Assembly: GCA_032622095.1 (NCBI GenBank)
Contig: CP136066.1
Span: forward strand, 9,635,784-9,699,783
Origin: Siphonodentalium dalli
Lineage: Eukaryota > Mollusca > Scaphopoda > Gadilida > Siphonodentaliidae
Direction: 5' to 3'
DNA length: 64,000 bases
Numbering within the stretch: position 1 is the first letter of the stretch; the number at the start of each line of letters is the position of its first letter. Made by a program: the position numbers and the translations under genes. The notes under the pieces are model-generated. The model did not search any database, was not told the DNA's origin, and was given only the letters and a program-made list of their open reading frames with translations. Shown here one piece after another: positions 22,546 through 32,087 of this stretch.

Positions 22546-24349
22546 TATGAATAATGAATTCACAGTAAATTACATCACCCGAAGAAACCATTATTTTCTT
22601 TCAGTGTGTTCTGATTAGAACAGATCAGTCTGCATTTGATACAAGCATACTTCATACAGTTGATTTCTGTTGGTAATCTTCGGAATCCTTCACAGATTAG
22701 ATGGTACCGGGTGCCGGGATTGCAATTTTCATCAGCATTCATATTACATTCAACTGTTTTTCCTTTCACTTTTGAATAATTTGATGCTTTATTGTCTTTA
22801 CATTTGTTCGAACATCTCAAAATTGCATTGTCATTTATTAAAGCAGAATCTTCTGAGTCAACAAATGTTTCTGGCTGTGTTACCTCTGAATCAACATGAG
22901 ATGTCACACATGCACTCTGCGAATCAACGTCACTAGGTGGAACAGATTCATGTACATGTACTTGTTGGTTGTTAGATGTTGATTCCAATGACTTTATAAC
23001 AATTACACTGTCATCACATGAAGAATCAGCTGCAAGTATATCTCTATTTTCTAATTTATGTGTTAATATCTCTGGTGCTACGAACATCAGGAAAAAGTCT
23101 TTCAAATAGGGCAGAACTGTGTTGTCCCAATAAGCTTCATCAAATGGCACGTTTACCAACAGAATGCCTTTTTTGGACCAAAGCAACATTTCCGCTGTAT
23201 AAACACCTGAAATAGCTTGTTGAACAATGATTTGGTCTCGATATCCACGTGTTTTCATTTTAAGTGAGAGGTTGTTCTCGTCTGAATGTATGTAGTCTAT
23301 TTGCCCATTACATTGACAGCAAGTTCATGAAGATTTTCATTTCTCCACTTGTATGGACATCTTACTTCTACAATTTTTTTTACCATGACATGAGCATGAT
23401 ATGAATGCATCCGGGCTTGCTTGAATATATCCAAACTCGGAGTGTACTAAGAGTCCGGGTCTTTCCAGCATAACATCATCATGATTTCGTTTCATCTGTG
23501 CTAGATAACTACTCAGAGCTCGTGCGTCGTTTTTTATTCCCCATGATATAGCAGGTACCTTTTTATAAAGTTCACGATCATTGCTGTATTGCATGATGTC
23601 CCCAACCAAAACATCGGCGTTGCCACGTGTCTTTGATGAGCTGATATTGGTCATGTAGTTTATAACTTTCCGAACCTTACTGGCAGTTATGGCACCTTTC
23701 CTCTGTTCAAACCATTCTTCACTAAAGCTTTGCTGCCGTGTCAGCTCTTCAATTTTGCAGATATCACAACTTGAAAATGTGATGGATGATACAAACTCTT
23801 TAATATCCACTAACATTTGATTGGTTTGGAATTTATAGACTGGCATTGGGTATGTAGAGATCTCTATGTTTGCACAGTATGGAAGATCATAATCTGTATA
23901 CTTATCTGCCAAATTGGTTTGATATTTTGGTTCTGGCATGGCTTGCGGGCGGAACTTGTTCAAATCGACAGAATGAACAATTGGTGGCATAGATGAAGCA
24001 AGGTTAGCGTTTCGGACATCATAGAGCAGTTTCAGCACACGTTGATATTCATCCTCCTTAGAAAGCGTGGGTGCCACTTGTCCAGCATAAACACTCAGAA
24101 GAACTGAGTCTGATGTGCCATCTGAAAAAAGCAATCAATATAATGGCATCTTCAAAGAAAAATAAATATTGTGAAAACCTCAAAATTGTATACATCTACA
24201 TGTAAATTGTTTTTAAGACATAGTTGCAAAGCCACATAGATGTATTTACATTTGTTATTATATATTATTTGAAAGATAAGCCATTTGAGTCAATTAGTAT
24301 TATAAACATGTGAATTGTATCTGATAATTATGGAATACTATTAGTGACA

Positions 24350-24550
24350 CTTTCTAATGACGCTTCTGTTGCGCGTCGAAAGCACCAAAACATGTGCCAT
24401 TAGTTGCACGTCGAAAGCGACCAGAAGCGACAAAATGTGCACCATAATTCCACACATTTGGGCAATTGTGTCTCTTTCGGCGTACCAACACATGCAACAC
24501 AGCATGTTTTGGCGCTTCCGGTGTGCACCAGAAGCACCATTAGGAAGTGG
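24350..24550. repeat. Repeated cgaaagc modules in intron 2
   Basis: Words gttgcgcgtcgaaagc, gttgcacgtcgaaagc, gaagcgac and ctttcggcgtac alternate in both orientations, interleaved with acatg. A similar patch, with gcgccgaaagcgacagaagc, is at 45,240-45,440. The segment lies in the intron between exons 2 and 3 of the YqaJ gene and may be a decayed small element of its own. Confidence 0.5.
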
Positions 24551-24691
24551 CCATAATTGTATTCCATAGATAGTATTGATAATGAATTGTATAAATTAAA
24601 ATTTGAATTGAATATTTAGTGACTTTTCATCCTTTAACTATCTTCAACAATTCCATCTTTAATACATGTACATATATGTATTAGTTAGATT

Positions 24692-24825
24692 CTAGGAATG
24701 CAGCAGTCATTCATTGAATAGAACTACATGTACTAGTACATGTACATGTGCAATTTAGGCTGTGGTATTTGGAATACGATGTACATGTAGTTCTATTCAA
24801 GGAATAACTGTTAATGTATTCCTAG
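24692..24825. mobile_element. Small foldback element (134 bp) in intron 2
   Basis: The ends are ctaggaat and attcctag. Inner arms attgaatagaactacatgta and tacatgtagttctattcaa are near-perfect reverse complements around an acatgtac-rich loop. It is non-coding and lies just downstream of the exon 2 splice donor, read on the minus strand. Confidence 0.75.
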
Positions 24826-26292
24826 AAGCTACTGATTCCAGCTAGTTTACCTTGTTTGACTGAAATGTTCTGAGCCTCCAGTGGGTTCACATGTGCCCCT
24901 TTTGGTTGGGTCCATTCACATAATGTGTCAGTGCATGAAACATCATCTTTAAGACGCTCTTCCCCACTTGCCATCAGTTCACATAACGGAAATAGCAGAG
25001 CTCCAACATGTGAGCATGCTTGTCCTTGTCTGAAAATAAATCAATATCATGTTTTACTAACAAAGATACAAGAATATTGAATATTGATTTGTCGGTCGAG
25101 GAGTAAAAATCTTAAATCATGTAGAAATTGTACTACTGCATGTATTTTCATGCCATTATACTTTATTTGAAGCTAAACAGCAATCGGCATACATTGTCGA
25201 AATGCTATACATTCCTTAATATATGTACCGGTACAGGTAAAAGTTCTTAATTGGACATTACGGTTACCCATATATTTATAGATTTAGAATACAATTATTT
25301 AAGTATTTATATATATAAATAGAGCTTAACAGCTTACGCTAAAACCGCAAATGTTCATATATCAACTTGATAAGTTGATATGGTGATTGCGGTGTCACCA
25401 GTGTGATAATACCTTTGTATAATAATATAACGGCATGAAGAACAAAAATATATACATACATGTAGAGTACATGCAGTTATTATAGAATTAGTATTAATTT
25501 AACATACCCTACTGTGCACACACAGAATGCACCATATGGCTCCCCTGTAGATTTGTCCAGAACAACATGAAGCCATTTTACTTTTCTGGTTTCAGTACTC
25601 TGTGAAGGTAGGCACTGTCCTTTCACAACACAACAAGTTTTACTTTCTGGCAACATATTAACCATAACATTATGAATGTTTTTTGCTTTCAAATGTGCAT
25701 ATGGTCTTGAAAGCTTATACCTCTTCAAGTCTTCCCTGGAAAATTCTGGATTGTTTGATCTTAGGAGATATTTCTTGACAGTGCTGGTGTCAAGTTCGGG
25801 GAGTGAAGAAATTTTCTTTGTCCAGCCAGGCAGTGCTTGGACGTCAGACGGTGCCATTACTTTTTTGAACTCCACCAATTCCTTTTCGTCCAAACAGTGA
25901 TCGTCTAAACGAGGTTTTTTCTCTTCTCGTTGTGAAACACCATCTTTAAAGTCAACAGTAGACACTCCCAGGCGATCGCATACAAGAATTTCGAGAGCGT
26001 CTCTCGGGATAGCACCTTTCCCTGCTTCGTCGTACGTGACACGCAGATCTTGGCTTTTACACAAACGTAACAAATTAACATACGATAGGTTCTTAACCTC
26101 CTTGTACGTTTTCGGTGTCTTGATGTTTTTATCGGCCTTTGGTGGCATACTTTTACCGTACAATTTGAAAATAAACGAGCGATTGATTGAGCGAGAAGCG
26201 TGTTGTGCGAATGTAAACAAAGCGGTCTCCCAGACCGGAACTACTACTCGCAGAGTTACATCCGGGTAATCATGAAAACGACTATACGCTTC

Positions 26293-26505
26293 ATCTGATA
26301 TTTCTCTACTGCGATCCCTTGTTTTAGCTTCACCATCCATACTTAGATACCTGCCATAGTCTAGTAATGCATTATGATGGAAGTGTGGTGATATTGTCAT
26401 ATCACCAAACTTCCATCATAATGCATTACTAGACTATGGCAAGTATCTAATTATGGATGGCAAAGTTGAATCAAGGAGTCGCAGTAGAGAAATTCATCTT
26501 TATGT
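26293..26505. repeat. Long inverted repeat (~105-bp arms)
   Basis: The arms meet at a perfect core, ggtgatat-tgtc-atatcacc, centred on 26,395-26,396. They extend outward to gcagtagagaaat with roughly 88% identity by eye. The left arm lies upstream of the YqaJ gene start. A 20-bp word of the arms (starting ataatgcattactag at 26,418) also occurs exactly at 32,042, at the 5' end of the LINE. The repeat may be the end of the transposon or a separate MITE. Confidence 0.75.
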
Positions 26506-26739
26506 TTTAACACGTTTCACTTGAATGTACTCGAAGAATTATCTACTTTTCTAAATTTGGGTGCGAGGGTGGCCAACCATGCACATTAGAAGTTGAACGT
26601 AGAATGATCGCTAAAATCTTTGTTTGCGTTCAAGCACACCTTAGAACAATCGAGAAACCCGTGCTGAATCTATTCAATATCAATAAACGCTTATCATGCG
26701 TGAACCACTGTCTCGTATCACCCATATTTGTTAAATCAT

Positions 26740-27190
26740 TGATATATTCAGCTCATTGTATGTCATTCAATTCGGAGTCTAATAAAATCTAGGTTAAAAT
26801 CATTGATTTATTCAACACATTGTATGTCATTCAACTCGGAGTCTAATAAAGTCTAGGTTAAAATCATTGATATATTATTCAACACATTGTATGTCATTCA
26901 ACTCGGAGTCTAATCAAGTGTAGGTTAAAATAATTTATATATTATTCAACACATTGTATGTCATTCAATTCGGAGTCTAATAAAATACAGGTTAAAATCA
27001 TTGACATATTCAACACACTGTATGTCATTCAATTCGGAGTCTAATAAAGTACAGGTTAAAATAATTGATATATTCAACACACTGTATGTCATTCAATTCG
27101 GAGTCTAATAAAGTACAGGTTAAAATAATTGATATGTTCAACACACTGTATGTCATTTAAGTTTGAGTCTAATCAAGTACATGATAAAAT
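26740..27190. repeat. Tandem array, about 62-bp unit, seven copies
   Basis: Each unit contains tgatatattcaacac, tgtatgtcattcaa, ttcggagtctaataaa and aggttaaaat. The units vary in length by 1-3 bp and the last one is the most diverged. It is non-coding. Confidence 0.9.
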
Positions 27191-27319
27191 CATGGATATA
27201 GCAGCTGTTCTCCCGAAAACCAGCACATTATCTGCTTATAACAGAACATGTTTTAGGTATATAATCTACTTATAGTGTGAAATAGGTACATAATCTGATT
27301 ATTGGATTCTGAAATAAGC

Positions 27320-27621
27320 AGATAATGGACTCATACCGTTATTTCGTGTTATAGCGCGGGCCACTGTACAAAAACATGTTAAAGAGCATGAAAAGTTGCT
27401 TGTTTTTGCCATTGTCCGCATAAATCTACCTAGAATCGCCTCATTTTGTGCTGACAATGAGAGCGTTTAGTCGCAGTATCGACTCATAATGAGGCCATTC
27501 GAAGCAGATTATGTGCGGACAATGGCACAATCAAGCCAACTGTTCATGTGTACGCTCTTTAACATGTGATTTTACAGTGTCCCGCGCTATAACACGAAAT
27601 AACGGTATGAGTCCATTATCT
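27320..27621. mobile_element. MITE with perfect 41-bp terminal inverted repeats
   Basis: Positions 27,320-27,360 (agataatggactcatacc to tagcgcggg) are the exact reverse complement of 27,581-27,621. Further in, tgccattgtccgcata pairs with tatgtgcggacaatggca, and tcgcctcatt with aatgaggc. The 302-bp element is non-coding. Perfect ends suggest a recent insertion or conversion; the fragment at 1,081-1,275 belongs to the same family. No target duplication is evident. Confidence 0.85.
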
Positions 27622-27863
27622 TGATCAGAAGGTGAAACCTCATCGAAACGTTTGTTGACAACACCGGCGGACATCTTCTTGGATAGTGTGGAGATCTTTT
27701 GGTTGTCAAATAAAACACACCAGTCATCTTCAGATATTTCCGTGAGTTGTTTCGGGACGTCTCGGTCCGAGCGGTAAACATTGCAAACAATTGTTGACCG
27801 GCAATAGTTTATGGGAAGGAAACATTGCGTAAGGAGTAATATAAGCCAATAAGCAATTAACAC
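27622..27863 (-). CDS. Hypothetical frame fragment interrupted by the MITE
   Basis: On the minus strand an open frame reads through a segment with balanced composition (VYRSDRDVPKQLTEIS, KMSAGVVNKRFDEVSPSDQ) and then runs straight into the inverted end of the MITE. The part before the MITE might be an exon or a transposon relic; the NKRFDEVS-type start recalls, weakly, the N-terminus of some recombinase-like proteins of animals. I do not recognise it firmly. Confidence 0.2.
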
Positions 27864-27900
27864 AGCACCTTAATATAATGTATAATAATCGTTATTAATC
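27855..27900. repeat. Left copy of direct repeats flanking the L2-like LINE
   Basis: The segment aattaacacagcacctta to cgttattaatc matches 31,294-31,340 (aattaacacagtacctta to cgttattaatc) with several substitutions. The two copies bracket the LINE closely. They could be an unusually long, aged target duplication or older sequence duplicated before insertion. Confidence 0.6.
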
Positions 27901-27913
27901 CATCGTAAGCAGC

Positions 27914-30900
27914 ACATTCTTGACTGGGTCATAGTGAGGCAAGACCACACAAACGTCGTAAAAGCTGACGTCGCCGACATAACATTCTCTGATCACTTTC
28001 TAGTCAATTTCACCATCAACACTGCAAAACCGTCTGCAGGTCCAAAACGCCAAGTACCAACCAGGAACATTAAAGCCATCAACTCTCACGATTTCTCGGC
28101 CAGTCTCTCAAATGCCTTTAAATGCAACGATTCCGGAACATGCAATGAACTAGCCTCACGTTTAAACTAAGCTCTCTGATTGACGATTATGCCCATCTGA
28201 AAACGCGCACTACGTGCGAACGCCTTGCAGCGCCATGGATGACGAAGGAAATTATTGAATCTAAGCGCGCAAGAAGAAAAGCCGAACGCAAGTGGAGATC
28301 ATCTAAGTTGACTGTCCATCGAGAAATATTCATGGATAGTAGTAAACATGTGTGCAACTTAATTAAAGATTTTTGTTTCTATAATGACTCTATAACACAG
28401 TGTAAATCAATGAAAATGTTGTTTAATTTCACCAACTCTATGCTCGGCAAGTCCAAATCAACCGTACTACCAAATAACCACGATACTGCTGACTTACCAA
28501 ATGTGTTTGCGCAATTCTTTGATGATAAAGTGGTGCGTATAAGATATCGCATAGAAAAACAAATATTGATGCTGAGTTTGCTGAATTTACCGGGAATAAA
28601 CTAAAAATAAATTGCCCTGTAACACAAGAGGAAGTAAAATCCCTTATCGCAAAACTGCCACCGAAATCCTGTGCCAGCGACCCTATGCCAACTCAGTTGA
28701 TCCGGGAACACAGGGAAGTGCTGGCATCAGCAATAACATCTATATTTAATTCATCTTTAAGACATGGCGTTTTTCCTGACATTTTTAAGCATGCAATTGT
28801 TAAACCACTCCTGAAGAAGCCAAGATTGGACCGGAACAATTTAAGAAATTACAGACCCGTTTCAAACTTGCAATTCATCTCTAAAATTTTAGAACGTGTC
28901 GTGTTGTATCAACTTCGTGACCACTTGGATAACAACAAACTCAATGAGCCATTCCAGTCTGCATACAGAAAATATCATAGCACAGAAACGGCCTTAATAT
29001 GCATCACAAGTGATCTCCTCACTGCAGCAGATGAAGGCCTTGTAACAATTGTTGCCTGTCTGGATTTGTCCGCCGCGTTCGACACAATTGATCATTCCAT
29101 CCTTATTAAGCGGCTCTCTTCCACATTTGGTTTATCGGGAACTGTTATCGATTGGTTCCAATCGTATCTGACTGATCGTACACAAACAGTACAGATTGGC
29201 GACACGTTCTCGGAACCGAAATCGCTTCACTTCGGAGTCCCGCAAGGCTCAGTTTTAGGACCTGTTTTATATTCGATGTACGTCAAGCCGCTCGGTGATG
29301 TAATTAGATCCAATGGTGTTCGTTACCACATGTATGCTGACGATATTCAAATGTACCTTTCTTTCCCGGCTTGTGACATAATTGAAAACTTGAAACAAAT
29401 ACAGGACTGTATAACTGATGTAAAATCGTGGATGGAAATTAATAAACTTAAGTTAAACGAGGAAAAAACGGAGTTGATGTTATGTGGAACCGATTACCGC
29501 ATTAAACACACTGATGTTCACCATATTAAAATAGGTGATTCAGATATTCAGTTATCATCGTCTGTCAAAATGCTAGGTGTTGTTTAAGGATAACACACTA
29601 TCCATGAACTTACAGGTCAACTCAATGTGCAAATCCATGTTTATGGAGCTTCGTCGCATCTCGCAGTTACGGCCATATTTAACACAGACATGCTCACAGA
29701 CCCTTGTTTCTTCATTTGTATTTTCAAAACTAGACTATTGTAATGCCATTCTCGCCGGCATCACAACTGAACACTTGGATAAATTGCAAAAAGTAATTAA
29801 TGTTGCTGCAAGGATTGTTTCCCGCAAACCAAAATTTTCACATGTAACACCATTGCTACAAGAACTACACTACCTTCCTATTCGTGCACGCATAGACTAC
29901 AAGTGTGCGTCATTCTGTTATAAAAAATCAGAATCTAGTTCAAGTATTCTCCCTGTATTGCCTCAATATTTTGATAAACTTTTAAGTATGTATGTTCCAC
30001 CTACGAATCTGAGGTCAAAGGCACAAGCTCTAATGGATATTCCATCAAAAATTTTAAAAACTTATGGCGATAGAGCAAGTACAGATTGGCGACACGTTCT
30101 CGGAACCGAAATCGCTTCACTTCGGAGTCCCGCAAGGCTCAGTTTTAGGACCTGTTTTATATTCGATGTACGTCAAGCCGCTCGGTGATGTAATTAGATC
30201 CAATGGTGTTCGTTACCACATGTATGCTGACGATATTCAAATGTACCTTTCTTTCCCGGCTTGTGACATAATTGAAAACTTGAAACAAATACAGGACTGT
30301 ATAACTGATGTAAAATCGTGGATGGAAATTAATAAACTTAAGTTAAACGAGGAAAAAACGGAGTTGATGTTATGTGGAACCGATTACCGCATTAAACACA
30401 CTGATGTTCACCATATTAAAATAGGTGATTCAGATATTCAGTTATCATCGTCTGTCAAAATGCTAGGTGTTGTTTAAGGATAACACACTATCCATGAACT
30501 TACAGGTCAACTCAATGTGCAAATCCATGTTTATGGAGCTTCGTCGCATCTCGCAGTTACGGCCATATTTAACACAGACATGCTCACAGACCCTTGTTTC
30601 TTCATTTGTATTTTCAAAACTAGACTATTGTAATGCCATTCTCGCCGGCATCACAACTGAACACTTGGATAAATTGCAAAAAGTAATTAATGTTGCTGCA
30701 AGGATTGTTTCCCGCAAACCAAAATTTTCACATGTAACACCATTGCTACAAGAACTACACTACCTTCCTATTCGTGCACGCATAGACTACAAGTGTGCGT
30801 CATTCTGTTATAAAAAATCAGAATCTAGTTCAAGTATTCTCCCTGTATTGCCTCAATATTTTGATAAACTTTTAAGTATGTATGTTCCACCTACGAATCT

Positions 30901-31108
30901 GAGGTCAAAGGCACAAGCTCTAATGGATATTCCATCAAAAAATTAAAAAACTTATGGCGATAGAGCATTTGATTCGTATGCGCCAAATGTTTGGAACTCA
31001 CTGAGACACGACACAAGATTTGCAAACTCTCTGACCGAATTCAAAACGTTGTTAAAGAGTGAATTATTCTGTGCTCACTATGGGGAAGTTACCTCAGATG
31101 TTGTTTAA
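27914..31108 (+). pseudogene. ORF2 of L2-like LINE (endonuclease end plus reverse transcriptase)
   Basis: The reading starts LDWVIVRQDH and FSDHFLVNF, the last strand of an APE endonuclease. It continues as a linker with APWMTKEIIESKR and then the reverse transcriptase: [71 protein letters not shown] (catalytic YADD) and [15 protein letters not shown]. The thumb and tail follow (LDYCNAILAGI, LQELHYLPIRARI). Frameshifts near 28,165, 28,560 and 29,582 break it. The one at 29,582 is present again at 30,472 in the duplicated half, so it predates the duplication. The frame ends at about 31,108. The enzyme would copy LINE RNA into a nicked target; this copy is dead. Confidence 0.85.
29188..30967 (+). 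repeat. 890-bp tandem duplication inside the LINE
   Basis: Positions 29,188-30,077 and 30,078-30,967 are nearly identical. By eye I see only two substitutions, in an A/T-rich stretch at 30,052 versus 30,942, and the encoded peptides are otherwise the same. The unit begins agtacagattggcgac and ends tatggcgatagagca. The junction has no more than about one base of microhomology. The near-identity marks a young event, or an assembly duplication. Confidence 0.9.
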
Positions 31109-31293
31109 TTATTTGGATGTATGTGTATATATATAGGTATGTGGTGTGTGTATAGATGTGTGTATATCACGTGTGATAGAGGGCAGGGTACTAGTAGGAA
31201 TGTAAGCGCTCTGGGCCATATGGGATAAAGCGCTATATAAAAACTATTTATTATTATTATTATTATCTAAATGAGAAATATAATCCAATTATG

Positions 31294-31340
31294 AATTAAC
31301 ACAGTACCTTATTATGAGGTATTCTAAATCGTTATTAATC
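31294..31340. repeat. Right copy of direct repeats flanking the L2-like LINE
   Basis: It matches 27,855-27,900 with several substitutions and follows the LINE tail by about 30 bp. Confidence 0.6.
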
Positions 31341-31429
31341 AATCTAAATGAGGAATTAACAAGAATCTTATGACATGAGGAATAATAACTTGATTTGCAT
31401 TTCGGCATTGCAATTGGACGAAAATAAAA

Positions 31430-32041
31430 AGCATGCACATTTTTAATATGTTACTCATAATCTTTGATAGTTGAGTTTTTTTTTGGCTCTCGGTGATCTG
31501 GAAAAGTTCTCCCACCAAGTTTATTCGTTTATTTGCAACGACTGCGACGAGGATTCCCCGCTAACATCAGTGACGATTTGTATTTTTGTACTGACGTGGG
31601 TCAATGAATCTAGGTCCCATGAAACACTCTTCAGATGATATTTTGTTTGTTGTTGCTGTGGTCGTTGTTATCAATGCCGGTGTTGCTGCTGACGTTGCTG
31701 TTGACGTTTTTGTTGTTGTTTTTACTGGCGGTGCCCGTTGTGATGTTGTTATTATTAATGCTGGTGTATCCTATGAACGGTTTACTGCAAGGGAGACCAA
31801 TGTATTGTCTGAACCTAACCGCTGTCGCTCTCGTCTGTCTCTAATTCATATCGCGTGGGCTGACAATTCATATCACGTGGGCTGAATATATAACATCTTT
31901 ATCGTTTCATCTTGAAGTAGTTTATTCATGCCCGTTAGCATTGTTCACATTTTACCAGTACTTGCTTTTGTATTGTATCAGCACGAACAGGTTAGTCATA
32001 TGTTACTCACCCCATCGTCACCGCTCCCACACCACTTACAT
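31430..32041 (-). mobile_element. Second copy of the Penelope-like 3' region (left part)
   Basis: The segment follows the order of 6,110-6,805: ttttggctctcggtgatctg, a TTG-rich tract with gccggtgttgctgctg, gagaccaatgtattgtctga, catatcacgtgggctga, catcttgaagtagtttattc, and ccatcgtcaccgctcccaca. The match stops at 32,041 and resumes at 37,297, with a LINE between the two parts. Confidence 0.85.
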
Positions 32042-32087
32042 ATAATGCATTACTAGACTATTGATACTGCAAAATCTGGGCGATGTA

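Larger units (their letters stand above)
22575..26148 (-). pseudogene. SAP-like/SWIM/YqaJ nuclease gene of the transposon, frameshifted
   Basis: Three minus-strand exons are supported. Exon 1 (26,148-25,508) starts MPPKADKNIK and has a SAP-like helix pair (LSYVNLLRLCKSQDLRV). It splices (donor GTATGT, acceptor TTTTCAG) into exon 2 (25,029-24,851). The joined exons form a SWIM zinc finger: CVC then QACSHVGALLF. Exon 3 starts at 24,121 after TTTTTTCAG and carries the YqaJ exonuclease motifs FEQRKGAITASKV, AISWGIKNDARA and GYIQASPDAF. A one-base shift at a T8 run (about 23,377) moves the ExK strand, VEVRCPYKW, to another frame. A second shift near 23,300 restores the frame for GYRDQIIVQQAISG to the stop at 22,575. 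The tail has a Cys pair (CIKCRLIC). Two substitutions stand out: Asp for the usual Glu in the WGI motif, and Arg for the catalytic Lys (EVR). The expected role is a DNA exonuclease working with the transposase. Confidence 0.75.
19131..26247. mobile_element. Two-gene DNA transposon, ISL2EU-like (THAP-DDE plus YqaJ)
   Basis: Two spliced genes face each other. A plus-strand THAP/DDE transposase lies at 19,173-21,521 and a minus-strand SAP-like/SWIM/YqaJ gene at 22,575-26,148. From what I know of animal DNA transposons, a THAP-DDE transposase paired with a YqaJ-type exonuclease is the hallmark of the ISL2EU group. Just outside the two start codons are matching inverted words: gtactagttccggtttgg at 19,131 and, on the other strand, gtagtagttccggtctgg at 26,247-26,230 (16 of 18 identical). 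I use these as provisional edges; the true termini may lie further out. Two foldback elements lie between the genes. Frameshifts in both genes suggest a dead copy. Confidence 0.65.
27903..31265 (+). mobile_element. L2/CR1-like LINE, 5'-truncated
   Basis: The copy begins within the end of the APE endonuclease and runs to a classic L2-type 3' end: taagcgctctgggcc, ataaagcgctatataaa, then (tta)n. The 3' hairpin-like words and the short triplet tail are what this group uses for priming. It is flanked by related direct repeats of about 46 bp. An 890-bp stretch is duplicated inside it, making the copy longer than its source. Confidence 0.85.

Noticed and set aside
26149-26400. N-terminal extension of the YqaJ gene to an ATG at 26,400
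   Set aside because: It would start inside the long inverted repeat. The ATG at 26,148 gives a conventional lysine-rich start and the upstream part shows no domain.
26740-27190. CRISPR array
   Set aside because: The 62-bp units are repeated throughout with no unique spacers, and the genome is of animal type.
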